Below are positions 1 to 8,581 of a stretch of 64,000 nt of DNA, one piece after another. Source of the DNA: Aliidiomarina iranensis (GTDB lineage: Bacteria > Pseudomonadota > Gammaproteobacteria > Enterobacterales > Alteromonadaceae). The notes below the pieces were generated by a model that was not told the origin of the DNA, did not search any database, and saw only the letters and a list, made by a program, of their open reading frames with translations. Each line of letters starts with the position of its first letter. Within the stretch, counting starts at the first letter, position 1. Where the stretch lies: contig NZ_PIPJ01000001.1 of assembly GCF_003987135.1 (NCBI RefSeq), positions 372,001 to 436,000 of the forward strand. The letters are read 5' to 3'. The position numbers were made by a program, and so were the translations under genes.

Positions 1-40
1 TGGTTGACCATTATTTGATGTATTAAAACAAGGTGTTGTT

Positions 41-691
41 ATGAAGAAGGTTCTTGCCGCTCTGGTAATGATTGCAGTGGCCGCTGTGGGTGCATTTAGC
101 TATCTGCAGATAACGAGCAATAATCCGCCGGAGCTGGAATCAGCGCGTATTTACGATCAGGCTAGGCCGATATCACCCTTTGTACTTGAGGGCACCGGGG
201 GCAGTGATGTTGAGAATCAAGCCCTTCTAGGGCAATGGACGCTGATGTTCACAGGCTACACATATTGCCCCGATATTTGCCCAACCACCATGGCACAATT
301 GAAATCTCGTTGGGCCGATATCGATGGGGCTACAGATTTACCCGTTCAAGTTTGGATGATTAGTGTGGATCCCAAACGCGATGATATTGAGCGGGTAGGA
401 ATGTATATTGATTTCTTTGGTGAGGGTTTTTTCGGCGTGCGAGCCGAACACAAAGAGTTGTATCCTTTTGTGCGCGATATTGGCTTGATGTATTCGTTAC
501 CCGATGAGGGCGAAACCGATTACTTGGTGAACCATAGTTCCGCCATTATTTTGGTGGACCCAAACGGCGAGCAACAAGCTATTTTCCGGCCATCTCACGA
601 GCTTGGCGCGTTGGCTACTGTTAACCCAAACCAGTTGGTGAACGATTTTCAGAAAATCGCTCGCTACTTAGAACGAGCGAATAGCTACTAA
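41..691 (+). CDS. SCO1/SenC/PrrC family copper chaperone, membrane-anchored
   Basis: Thioredoxin-fold protein of the SCO family, which delivers copper to the CuA site of cytochrome c oxidase or acts as a thiol redox protein on the periplasmic side. One hydrophobic N-terminal segment (residues 4-22) with two leading lysines looks like an uncleaved anchor. The copper-binding motif CPDIC is complete (Cys76, Cys80), and the distal histidine ligand is in VNHSS (His165). The length of 216 aa is normal. It is the first gene of the window. In relatives such genes end a cytochrome oxidase or heme A operon, so its partners may lie to the left of the window. It converges on ubiA. Confidence 0.9.
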   Translation: MKKVLAALVMIAVAAVGAFSYLQITSNNPPELESARIYDQARPISPFVLEGTGGSDVENQALLGQWTLMFTGYTYCPDICPTTMAQLKSRWADIDGATDLPVQVWMISVDPKRDDIERVGMYIDFFGEGFFGVRAEHKELYPFVRDIGLMYSLPDEGETDYLVNHSSAIILVDPNGEQQAIFRPSHELGALATVNPNQLVNDFQKIARYLERANSY

Positions 692-712
692 CACATTCGT
701 TTAGTAGCTATT
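680..712. repeat. 12-bp perfect inverted repeat over the sco1 stop codon
   Basis: The arms 680-691 and 701-712 are perfect reverse complements separated by 9 bases, and the left arm ends with the sco1 TAA. Neither strand has a T-run after the stem, so it is not a textbook intrinsic terminator. It lies between the convergent sco1 and ubiA genes and may end or stabilise both transcripts. Confidence 0.6.
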
Positions 713-782
713 GCCTCAATCTTATCCCGTAGCGTGGTATCAACACCGAGTGTTGGGCTGATTGCGAACGATAAAATAGCGT

Positions 783-1655
783 TTAAGCTATTCCAAAGGG
801 AATCGGCAGCCAATAATGCAGGGCTAATCCAATCGCCACAACCATACCCGCGTAATGATTCTGCCGGAATGCACGAAAACATGCATCTGAATCTCGGCTG
901 CGAATCAACCAAAGTTGCCAAGTAAACATGGCCGCCATAAGAATAATAGCCAACCAAAACACCGCGGTTGCCTGAATGAAATAAGCCACGAGCAATAAGA
1001 GCGCTATTGTGGCTGCTTGCAACAGCGCGATCATCCCAACATCCCAACGGCCGAAGAGAACCGCCGTCGATTTTATGCCCGCTTTTAAATCATCTTCACG
1101 GTCTACCATGGCGTATTGAGTATCATAGGCCACTGTCCATAGTGTATTTGCGACAAATAGAAGCCAGCAGATAAGCGGAAGGCTATTCGATTCAGCGGCA
1201 AAAGCCATAGGAATAGCCATGCTAAACGCCGCGCCAAGCACAAACTGCGGCAGATGGGTAAAGCGCTTAGCGAACGGGTAGATGATGGCCAAACCCACCG
1301 CAATGAAACTTAACAGTAAGGTTAGTGTGTTTAGCGTAAGCACGAGAATAAATGCCAAGCTTACCAAGCCAGCGAAAAGGATGAGCGCTTCGGTGGCCGA
1401 TACTGCCCCAGTTGCGAGTGGGCGGCTTCGTGTGCGCGAAACCTTGCCATCAATGTTGCGGTCAGCAAAATCATTAATCACGCAGCCGGCCGAGCGCATG
1501 AGAAAAACACCTGCTGCGAAAACAGCAACGAGCCGAACGGAAGGGTCGCCAGCGCCCGCTAATAGTAGCGCCCAAAACGTTGGCCAAGCCAGTAGCCAAG
1601 TACCTATGGGCTTATCCATGCGCATTAAAGCACGGTAATGATCAAAGCGATTCAT
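783..1655 (-). CDS. ubiA: 4-hydroxybenzoate octaprenyltransferase UbiA
   Basis: Integral membrane prenyltransferase that attaches the polyprenyl chain to 4-hydroxybenzoate in ubiquinone synthesis. The first aspartate-rich motif NDFADRNID is present (residues 61-69 from the chosen start), and a second Asp cluster follows in VDREDD. Hydrophobic segments cover most of the protein. The chosen start (MNRFDHY, 290 aa) matches the family length and has GGAG upstream. An in-frame ATG 24 bases earlier (at 1679) also has GGAGAA in front, so a 298-aa form is possible. It follows ubiC on the same strand after 144 bp, and the two catalyse consecutive steps. Confidence 0.95.
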   Translation of the reverse strand: MNRFDHYRALMRMDKPIGTWLLAWPTFWALLLAGAGDPSVRLVAVFAAGVFLMRSAGCVINDFADRNIDGKVSRTRSRPLATGAVSATEALILFAGLVSLAFILVLTLNTLTLLLSFIAVGLAIIYPFAKRFTHLPQFVLGAAFSMAIPMAFAAESNSLPLICWLLFVANTLWTVAYDTQYAMVDREDDLKAGIKSTAVLFGRWDVGMIALLQAATIALLLLVAYFIQATAVFWLAIILMAAMFTWQLWLIRSRDSDACFRAFRQNHYAGMVVAIGLALHYWLPIPFGIA

Positions 1656-1799
1656 GGAAATTCTCCAGTTCGTTATCATGAGTTCTCCAGTGAAGATCTC
1701 AGCAATCTATGGCGAAATAGGGCTCTTGATCATAGTAACGCCGCCAAGTTACCACTAGGTTAGAAACTCAAATTTAAATCATCATCTTCAAAAGGTGAT

Positions 1800-2351
1800 T
1801 TAAGCATAGCAGGGCGCGTTAGAAAGAAATACCTCGGCTACTAGAATAGGCGTTTCCACTAAATAGAAACACCGGCGGCGGCCCCATAGCTCTATGCGAT
1901 CTCCTTGCAGTAACCTATCAAGTTCAGCTACCGGTGTATCCTTACTGAATTGCCCAGCCTCTATGGCACCGGCCTGAATATCCGATGATTTGAATAAACG
2001 CTCTCCCAGTGGGTTGTTGCCGAGCTGAACAAATTCGGAATCGTGCGCTAGAGCACGAAAAGGAATAATGCTGCGTGCAAACACTAAAGGTGCTTTGCCG
2101 CTGAATAAAATAACTTCGCGTATTAATACGGGCTGTTCTGCAATACCCAAAGCTGCATATTCATGAGCTTGAGCCAATCCTTCTGTTTGCCCAAGCAAAT
2201 GCACAGAAAATTCCCCCCGTAGGGTTTTTAGCTTCTCGGTGAGGGAACCTGGATCACTTAGCCAAGAACACACCGCCCTTGGCGCTTGGCATGTGGCAAC
2301 TGGCTGCCAAGTTGTATTCAAAGGTATTGGATGAGGTAGGGTGTTATCCAT
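1800..2351 (-). CDS. ubiC: Chorismate lyase UbiC
   Basis: Converts chorismate to 4-hydroxybenzoate plus pyruvate, the first committed step of ubiquinone synthesis, in the cytoplasm. The single-domain 183-aa protein carries the family segments around LIREVILF (conserved Arg for the product carboxylate) and the C-terminal LVAEVFL (conserved Glu). It lies 40 bp downstream of glpG and upstream of ubiA on the same strand, so the ubi pair may be transcribed with the glp genes. Confidence 0.93.
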   Translation of the reverse strand: MDNTLPHPIPLNTTWQPVATCQAPRAVCSWLSDPGSLTEKLKTLRGEFSVHLLGQTEGLAQAHEYAALGIAEQPVLIREVILFSGKAPLVFARSIIPFRALAHDSEFVQLGNNPLGERLFKSSDIQAGAIEAGQFSKDTPVAELDRLLQGDRIELWGRRRCFYLVETPILVAEVFLSNAPCYA

Positions 2352-2391
2352 GTTTTAACTGTGTGCGCCTATAGGGCCCATTCCTTTATCA

Positions 2392-3240
2392 TTAAAAACG
2401 CTGAGAACCTGAGTTTTTACGGCCGTCTTGAAGGCGGATAAAAAATCCTAAAACAATACCGCTAATTAAGCCCACAGCATGTGCTTGATTCGCTACATTA
2501 ACCCAAAGGATGTCGGTATAGCCAAGGAGTAACCAACCTACCATGAAAATCAGAAGAAAGGGTGGTAAGGCAAGCGGGTGCGTTGGTTTCTTCCATGCCA
2601 CAACCATAGCGAAGCCAAGTAAGCCATATACCACTCCCGATAAGCCGCCAAATAGCGGCCCAGAAGCGGCCCACTGAAAGTAATTGGAAACAATTGCGGT
2701 AATCAGTGTTACTGCAGCTAAAATTCGCGAGTTGTAAGCAAGTTCAATACGGCCGCCTAGGTACCACCACCAAAACAAATTAAACACTAAGTGAGTTGCC
2801 GAGAAGTGCAGTAAAATTGGGGTTACAAAGCGCCATGGCTGGTCGAAACTCAGCTCCGGAACACCTCGTGGAGTAAATATTAACTGCGAAATTGTAGCGT
2901 TAGGCGCAACAAACCACTGCATAATGGCGGTGAGCAATACGGCAAGGAAAACGATAAAAGTAACGATTCCCGCTTGTTGCGCTAAAATTTTCCAAAGTGG
3001 CAGGCTCTGGCTTTGTTGCCGGTGAGCACTTCGTTGCTGCATAAACGCGGCAGGATCGGGAGGATTACTTTTAAACTCCCGAATAATTTCCTTGGCAATG
3101 GGTTCATAGCCCGGCTGTATCAGCATTAATTCCAAGGCACTGCCGCGCTCTACTACAGTTACGGGAACACCAGCACGCTGCAGGATATTTTGCAACATGG
3201 CAATTTGCTGTGAGTTCTCGCTACTGTAGATTTTTTTCAC
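2392..3240 (-). CDS. glpG: Rhomboid intramembrane serine protease GlpG
   Basis: Cleaves transmembrane substrates within the inner membrane. The N-terminal cytosolic domain (residues 1-75) is followed by about six transmembrane helices. The catalytic serine is in GGLSGVVYG (Ser201) and the histidine in NQAHAVG (His254). His150 and Asn154 of the oxyanion site are in HFSATHLVFN. These positions coincide with the E. coli numbering. The start is GTG and overlaps the glpE TGA stop by 4 bases, which implies translational coupling. The protein is 282 aa. Confidence 0.96.
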   Translation of the reverse strand: MKKIYSSENSQQIAMLQNILQRAGVPVTVVERGSALELMLIQPGYEPIAKEIIREFKSNPPDPAAFMQQRSAHRQQSQSLPLWKILAQQAGIVTFIVFLAVLLTAIMQWFVAPNATISQLIFTPRGVPELSFDQPWRFVTPILLHFSATHLVFNLFWWWYLGGRIELAYNSRILAAVTLITAIVSNYFQWAASGPLFGGLSGVVYGLLGFAMVVAWKKPTHPLALPPFLLIFMVGWLLLGYTDILWVNVANQAHAVGLISGIVLGFFIRLQDGRKNSGSQRF

Positions 3241-3563
3241 AAACCACTTTCCACTTTATCCGGGTACTGCACGGCCCAAGTAGCCATGCCGCCATCCAGG
3301 CTAAACACGTGTTCAAACCCTTGCTCGGCCAGATAACGGCCAGCGCCTTGGCTACTGTTACCGTGGTAACACACCACCACCAAGGGCTTGCTAAAATCGG
3401 CCGCAGCAATAAACTGCGGCAAATTCTCATTATGCAACTGAATTGCCCCGGGTATATGGCCATTCGCAAAACTGTTGCCATCACGAATATCCACTACTTG
3501 TGTGGCTGAATCAGCGATTAAAGGCTCAGCGTCCGCTAAAGAGATGCAGCTAAATGTTCCCAT
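3237..3563 (-). CDS. glpE: Thiosulfate sulfurtransferase GlpE (rhodanese)
   Basis: Single-domain rhodanese of 108 aa that transfers sulfane sulfur from thiosulfate to cyanide or thiol acceptors such as thioredoxin. The active-site loop VCYHGNSS places the catalytic cysteine at residue 65, the same position as in E. coli GlpE. It is coupled to glpG by a 4-base overlap and starts 3 bp after the tdh stop codon, so it sits inside the kbl-tdh-glpE-glpG unit rather than beside glpR/glpD. Confidence 0.95.
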   Translation of the reverse strand: MGTFSCISLADAEPLIADSATQVVDIRDGNSFANGHIPGAIQLHNENLPQFIAAADFSKPLVVVCYHGNSSQGAGRYLAEQGFEHVFSLDGGMATWAVQYPDKVESGL

Positions 3564-3566
3564 TCT

Positions 3567-4592
3567 TTAATCCCAGTTAAGAATAACTTTACCTGATTGC
3601 CCCGAAAGCATGGTATCGAAACCTTCTTGGAAATCATCAACGGAAAACTGATGCGTAAGAATCGGTGATAGATCTAAACCGGATTGCAACAGCGAAGCCA
3701 TCTTATACCAAGTTTCGAACATTTCACGGCCATAAACACCCTTGATTACCAGCCCTTTGAAAATTACATGGTTCCAATCTATGGCCATTTCGCCGGGCGG
3801 AATACCGAGTAGCGCAACTTTACCACCATGATTCATGGCATCGAGCATTTGGTTGAAGGCAATTGGCACTCCACTCATCTCTAAACCGACATCGAAACCT
3901 TCCGTCATCCCAAGCTCTTTCATGACATCAGAAATCTTGGTGTTTTTTGTGTTAACCGCGCGAGTAGCACCCATTTGCGTGGCCAGCTCTAGGCGATAAT
4001 CATTAATATCAGTAATCACAACGTGGCGCGCGCCGGCGTGCTTAGCAACTGCCGCAGCCATAATACCGATCGGGCCCGCGCCGGTAATGAGCACATCTTC
4101 GCCCACTAAATCAAAGGATAACGCGGTATGTACGGCATTCCCAAAGGGGTCGAAAATAGAGGCCAAATCATCAGAGATTTCATCTGGGATCTTAAATGCG
4201 TTATCCGCTGGAATCGATAAATATTCAGCAAAAGCACCAGTGCGATTCACGCCAACACCGGTGGTGTTGCGGCATAAATGCCGGCGGCCAGCTCGGCAGT
4301 TTCGGCAGTGTCCACAAGTGATATGGCCTTCACCAGATACGCGATCGCCAACACTAAAACCGCGCACGCCTTCGCCTACTTCAGCCACTACGCCAACATA
4401 TTCGTGCCCTACTGTCATGCCAACGGGAATCGTGTTTTGTGACCACTCATCCCATTTGTAAATGTGCACATCGGTGCCACAAATAGCCGTTTTTTTAATC
4501 TTGATAAGCAGATCATTGTAACCACACTGCGGCATTTCCGCATCGGTAAGCCACAATCCTGGTTCTGCCTTTAGTTTTGCCAGTGCTTTCAT
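3567..4592 (-). CDS. tdh: L-threonine 3-dehydrogenase
   Basis: Zinc-dependent medium-chain dehydrogenase that oxidises L-threonine to 2-amino-3-ketobutyrate with NAD+. The catalytic zinc site is in AICGTDVH (Cys38, Thr40, His43) with GHE at residues 62-64. The structural zinc cysteines are in the CGHCRNC stretch. A Rossmann GAGPIG motif follows. The ATG at 4592 gives 341 aa, the family length, with GGAG 11 bases upstream. The GTG four codons earlier overlaps that ribosome binding site and is less likely. It lies 27 bp downstream of kbl, the next enzyme of the pathway. Confidence 0.96.
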   Translation of the reverse strand: MKALAKLKAEPGLWLTDAEMPQCGYNDLLIKIKKTAICGTDVHIYKWDEWSQNTIPVGMTVGHEYVGVVAEVGEGVRGFSVGDRVSGEGHITCGHCRNCRAGRRHLCRNTTGVGVNRTGAFAEYLSIPADNAFKIPDEISDDLASIFDPFGNAVHTALSFDLVGEDVLITGAGPIGIMAAAVAKHAGARHVVITDINDYRLELATQMGATRAVNTKNTKISDVMKELGMTEGFDVGLEMSGVPIAFNQMLDAMNHGGKVALLGIPPGEMAIDWNHVIFKGLVIKGVYGREMFETWYKMASLLQSGLDLSPILTHQFSVDDFQEGFDTMLSGQSGKVILNWD

Positions 4593-4619
4593 ATTGAAAT
4601 CCACTCCAGAAAATTTAAA

Positions 4620-5813
4620 TTAGCTTATCACACCGAGTTCTTTGCCTACACGAATGAAGGCATCGATGGTTTTATCAAGCTGTTCCCGCGTATGTGCGGC
4701 CGACATTTGTGTTCGAATACGAGCTTGCCCTTTAGGTACTACTGGGAACGAGAACCCAACGACATAAATACCCTCTTCGAGCATGCGATCAGCCATTTGG
4801 GAGGCAAGTTTCGCATCGCCTAACATAACTGGAATAATGGCGTGATCCGCTCCTGCAAGCGTGAAACCGGCAGCTGTCATACGTTCCCGGAAATATTCAC
4901 TGTTAGCGTTGAGCTTTTCTCTCAATTCATCCCCTTCGCTCAGCATTTCTAACACGCGAATCGAGGCGGTAACGATTGATGGCGCTAAAGAATTCGAGAA
5001 TAAGTAAGGGCGTGAACGTTGGCGCAACCAATCAATCACCTCTTTTTTCCCTGAGGTGAAACCGCCAGAAGCACCGCCAAGGGCCTTACCCAAGGTGCCG
5101 GTAATGATATCAACGCGATCAATAACATTGTGAAATTCATGGCTGCCGCGGCCCTTTTTACCAACGAAACCAACCGCATGAGAATCATCAACCATTACCA
5201 GGGCGCCGTATTTATCGGCTAAATCACAAATATCGGTAAGGTTCGCGATGATACCGTCCATTGAGAACACGCCGTCGGTAGCGATAAGTTTATGGCGAGC
5301 ACCATCCGCTTCGGCTTGTTGCAGTTGCTTCTCTAAATCGGCCATATCGTTGTTCGCATAACGATAGCGTTTTGCTTTACACAAACGCACACCGTCAATG
5401 ATGCTGGCATGATTCAACGCGTCGGAAATGATGGCATCTTCAGGCCCCAAAATGGTTTCAAATAAACCCGCGTTCGCATCAAAACATGAGGAATAGAGAA
5501 TGGTATCTTCGGTACCAAGAAATTCACTGAGTTTGCTTTCCAGCGTTTTGTGAATATCTTGCGTGCCACAAATGAAACGTACAGAGGCAACACCAAAACC
5601 ATGAGTATCTAAGCCCTGTTTTGCCGCCGCGATGAGCTCAGGGTTGTTCGCCAAACCTAAGTAGTTGTTGGCGCAAAAGTTAAGAACTTTATGCCCGTTA
5701 ACATCGATTTCGGAATACTGGGAAGAGGCGATAATACGCTCACTCTTATATAGCCCTTCCGATTTCACTTCGGCGAGCTGCTCACTGAGCTGTTTGTATA
5801 ATGCATCTCTCAT
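4620..5813 (-). CDS. kbl: 2-amino-3-ketobutyrate coenzyme A ligase (glycine C-acetyltransferase)
   Basis: PLP-dependent alpha-oxoamine synthase that splits 2-amino-3-ketobutyrate with CoA into glycine and acetyl-CoA. The PLP lysine is in [13 protein letters not shown], and the cofactor aspartate and histidine are in [11 protein letters not shown]. At 397 aa it is full length. AGGAGA precedes the ATG. It is the first gene of the minus-strand series; with tdh it forms the threonine-to-glycine pathway. Confidence 0.97.
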   Translation of the reverse strand: MRDALYKQLSEQLAEVKSEGLYKSERIIASSQYSEIDVNGHKVLNFCANNYLGLANNPELIAAAKQGLDTHGFGVASVRFICGTQDIHKTLESKLSEFLGTEDTILYSSCFDANAGLFETILGPEDAIISDALNHASIIDGVRLCKAKRYRYANNDMADLEKQLQQAEADGARHKLIATDGVFSMDGIIANLTDICDLADKYGALVMVDDSHAVGFVGKKGRGSHEFHNVIDRVDIITGTLGKALGGASGGFTSGKKEVIDWLRQRSRPYLFSNSLAPSIVTASIRVLEMLSEGDELREKLNANSEYFRERMTAAGFTLAGADHAIIPVMLGDAKLASQMADRMLEEGIYVVGFSFPVVPKGQARIRTQMSAAHTREQLDKTIDAFIRVGKELGVIS

Positions 5814-6618
<805 letters not shown>

Positions 6619-6790
6619 TTGCCGTTTTGCGGCCTATTCAGGCTATCTTTAATGCAGAAAAACCGTTATTATTTCGCTTGAAAAAGCAACAACCGAGCAG
6701 GTAAGTGAAATTTTTATTCAGCTCACCATGCTTTTTACGCAATCGCCAAATTAATTGATACTTAACTTCGCACCCGCAGGAGCCCTTCGC

Positions 6791-8395
6791 ATGACTGATC
6801 TGGATCTGAGCCAATATGGCATTACAGACGTCACCGAAATCGTTTATAACCCATCTTACGAGTTACTTTTCGCTGAAGAAACGCGCGATGATCTCGAAGG
6901 CTATGAACAAGGACGTGTTACCACTACTGGCGCAGTAGCCGTAGATACTGGTATTTTCACTGGCCGTTCACCAAAAGATAAATACATTGTTCGCGACGAC
7001 ACAACACGCGATACGGTGTGGTGGTCGGATCAAGGTAAGAACGATAACAAAGCCATTAGCACCGAAACTTGGAACGAATTGAAAGCTTTAGTAACAAAGC
7101 AGCTTTCAGAAAAACGTTTGTTTGTGGTGGATACTTACTGCGGCGCCAATCCAGATACGCGGCTTGCGGTGCGGTTTATTACGGAAGTGGCGTGGCAAGC
7201 GCACTTTGTAAAAAACATGTTCATTCGCCCTAGCGATGAAGAGCTAAAAAGTTTTGAGCCAGATTTTGTGGTGATGAACGGTGCAAAATGCACAAATCCA
7301 AACTTTGCTGAGCAAGGTTTGAACTCTGAGAATTTCGTGGCCTTTAATCTTACTGAACGAGTGCAGCTAATTGGCGGCACTTGGTATGGCGGTGAGATGA
7401 AAAAGGGCATGTTCTCAATGATGAATTATTTCTTACCCCTGCAAGGCATTGCTTCTATGCATTGCTCGGCAAATGTGGGTGAGGAAGGCGATGTAGCAGT
7501 ATTCTTTGGTTTGTCGGGTACAGGCAAAACAACCTTATCTACCGATCCAAAGCGGCAACTCATTGGTGATGATGAGCACGGTTGGGACGACGACGGCGTA
7601 TTCAACTTCGAAGGTGGTTGTTATGCCAAAACCATCAACTTATCGGAAGAAGCAGAGCCTGATATTTACCGCGCCATTCGCCGCGATGCATTGTTAGAAA
7701 ATGTGACTGTGCGTGATGATAACAGTGTTGATTTCGACGATGGTTCAAAAACCGAAAACACGCGTGTTTCCTACCCGATCTATCATATCGATAACATTGT
7801 GAAGCCGGTTTCTAAAGCAGGCCATGCGAAGAAAGTTATCTTCTTAACGGCTGATGCTTTTGGGGTGTTGCCACCAGTTGCGAAACTTACCACCGAGCAA
7901 GCAAAATATCATTTCTTATCAGGCTTCACAGCAAAGCTAGCCGGCACTGAGCGAGGAATTACTGAGCCAACACCTACGTTTTCAGCGTGCTTTGGCGCAG
8001 CATTCTTAAGCTTACATCCAACAAAATATGCTGAAGTATTGGCTAAGCGCATGGCCGATGCAGGTGCCGAGGCATATTTGGTGAATACCGGTTGGAATGG
8101 AACGGGCAAGCGCATTTCAATAAAAGCTACTCGGGCCATTATTGATGCTATTTTAGATGGCAGCATCGAAGATGCTGAGTTTGTGCAATTACCGTATTTC
8201 AATTTAGCGATTCCAAAGGGCTTAGCGAACATTGAAGATAGCGCTATTTTAGACCCACGGAACACTTATGGCGATGCGGCCGATTGGGATGCGAAAGCAC
8301 AAGATTTGGCAGAACGGTTTGTGAAGAACTTTGCCAAGTTTACCGATAACGATGAAGGTAAGGCGCTGGTTGCCGCAGGCCCACAGTTGCCTTAA
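6791..8395 (+). CDS. pckA: Phosphoenolpyruvate carboxykinase (ATP)
   Basis: Gluconeogenic enzyme that converts oxaloacetate and ATP to PEP, CO2 and ADP. The P-loop is [10 protein letters not shown], and the metal-binding kinase-2 segment [10 protein letters not shown] follows. The ISIKATRAI region near the C-terminus is typical. The chosen ATG has AGGAG 8 bases upstream and gives 534 aa; a TTG 36 bases earlier is in frame but not needed. A strong intrinsic terminator follows, so it appears monocistronic. Confidence 0.97.
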   Translation: MTDLDLSQYGITDVTEIVYNPSYELLFAEETRDDLEGYEQGRVTTTGAVAVDTGIFTGRSPKDKYIVRDDTTRDTVWWSDQGKNDNKAISTETWNELKALVTKQLSEKRLFVVDTYCGANPDTRLAVRFITEVAWQAHFVKNMFIRPSDEELKSFEPDFVVMNGAKCTNPNFAEQGLNSENFVAFNLTERVQLIGGTWYGGEMKKGMFSMMNYFLPLQGIASMHCSANVGEEGDVAVFFGLSGTGKTTLSTDPKRQLIGDDEHGWDDDGVFNFEGGCYAKTINLSEEAEPDIYRAIRRDALLENVTVRDDNSVDFDDGSKTENTRVSYPIYHIDNIVKPVSKAGHAKKVIFLTADAFGVLPPVAKLTTEQAKYHFLSGFTAKLAGTERGITEPTPTFSACFGAAFLSLHPTKYAEVLAKRMADAGAEAYLVNTGWNGTGKRISIKATRAIIDAILDGSIEDAEFVQLPYFNLAIPKGLANIEDSAILDPRNTYGDAADWDAKAQDLAERFVKNFAKFTDNDEGKALVAAGPQLP

Positions 8396-8432
8396 CAAGT
8401 GCTTTTATAGCAAAACTTATTATCGTTATGTA

Positions 8433-8457
8433 AAGCCGGCTGTATGCCGGCTTTTTT
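8433..8457 (+). terminator. Intrinsic terminator after pckA
   Basis: A perfect 8-bp GC-rich stem (8433-8440 with 8446-8453), a 5-base loop and a run of six T residues, 37 bases after the pckA stop codon. Confidence 0.9.
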
Positions 8458-8581
8458 GTGGGCCGATGAGTTTTAGCTCTTTGGCCGAGCTGAGCAAGGG
8501 TTCGGTGTATTGCTGCTTTGATTTTGTGCAGGATAAAGAATACACTGAAGTAGCAAATAATAACAAAAAGGCAACCTTCTT

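Noticed and set aside
688..1047. Minus-strand frame of 119 codons at the 3' end of ubiA
   Set aside because: It overlaps ubiA in another frame, has no recognisable motif, and ubiA is well supported.
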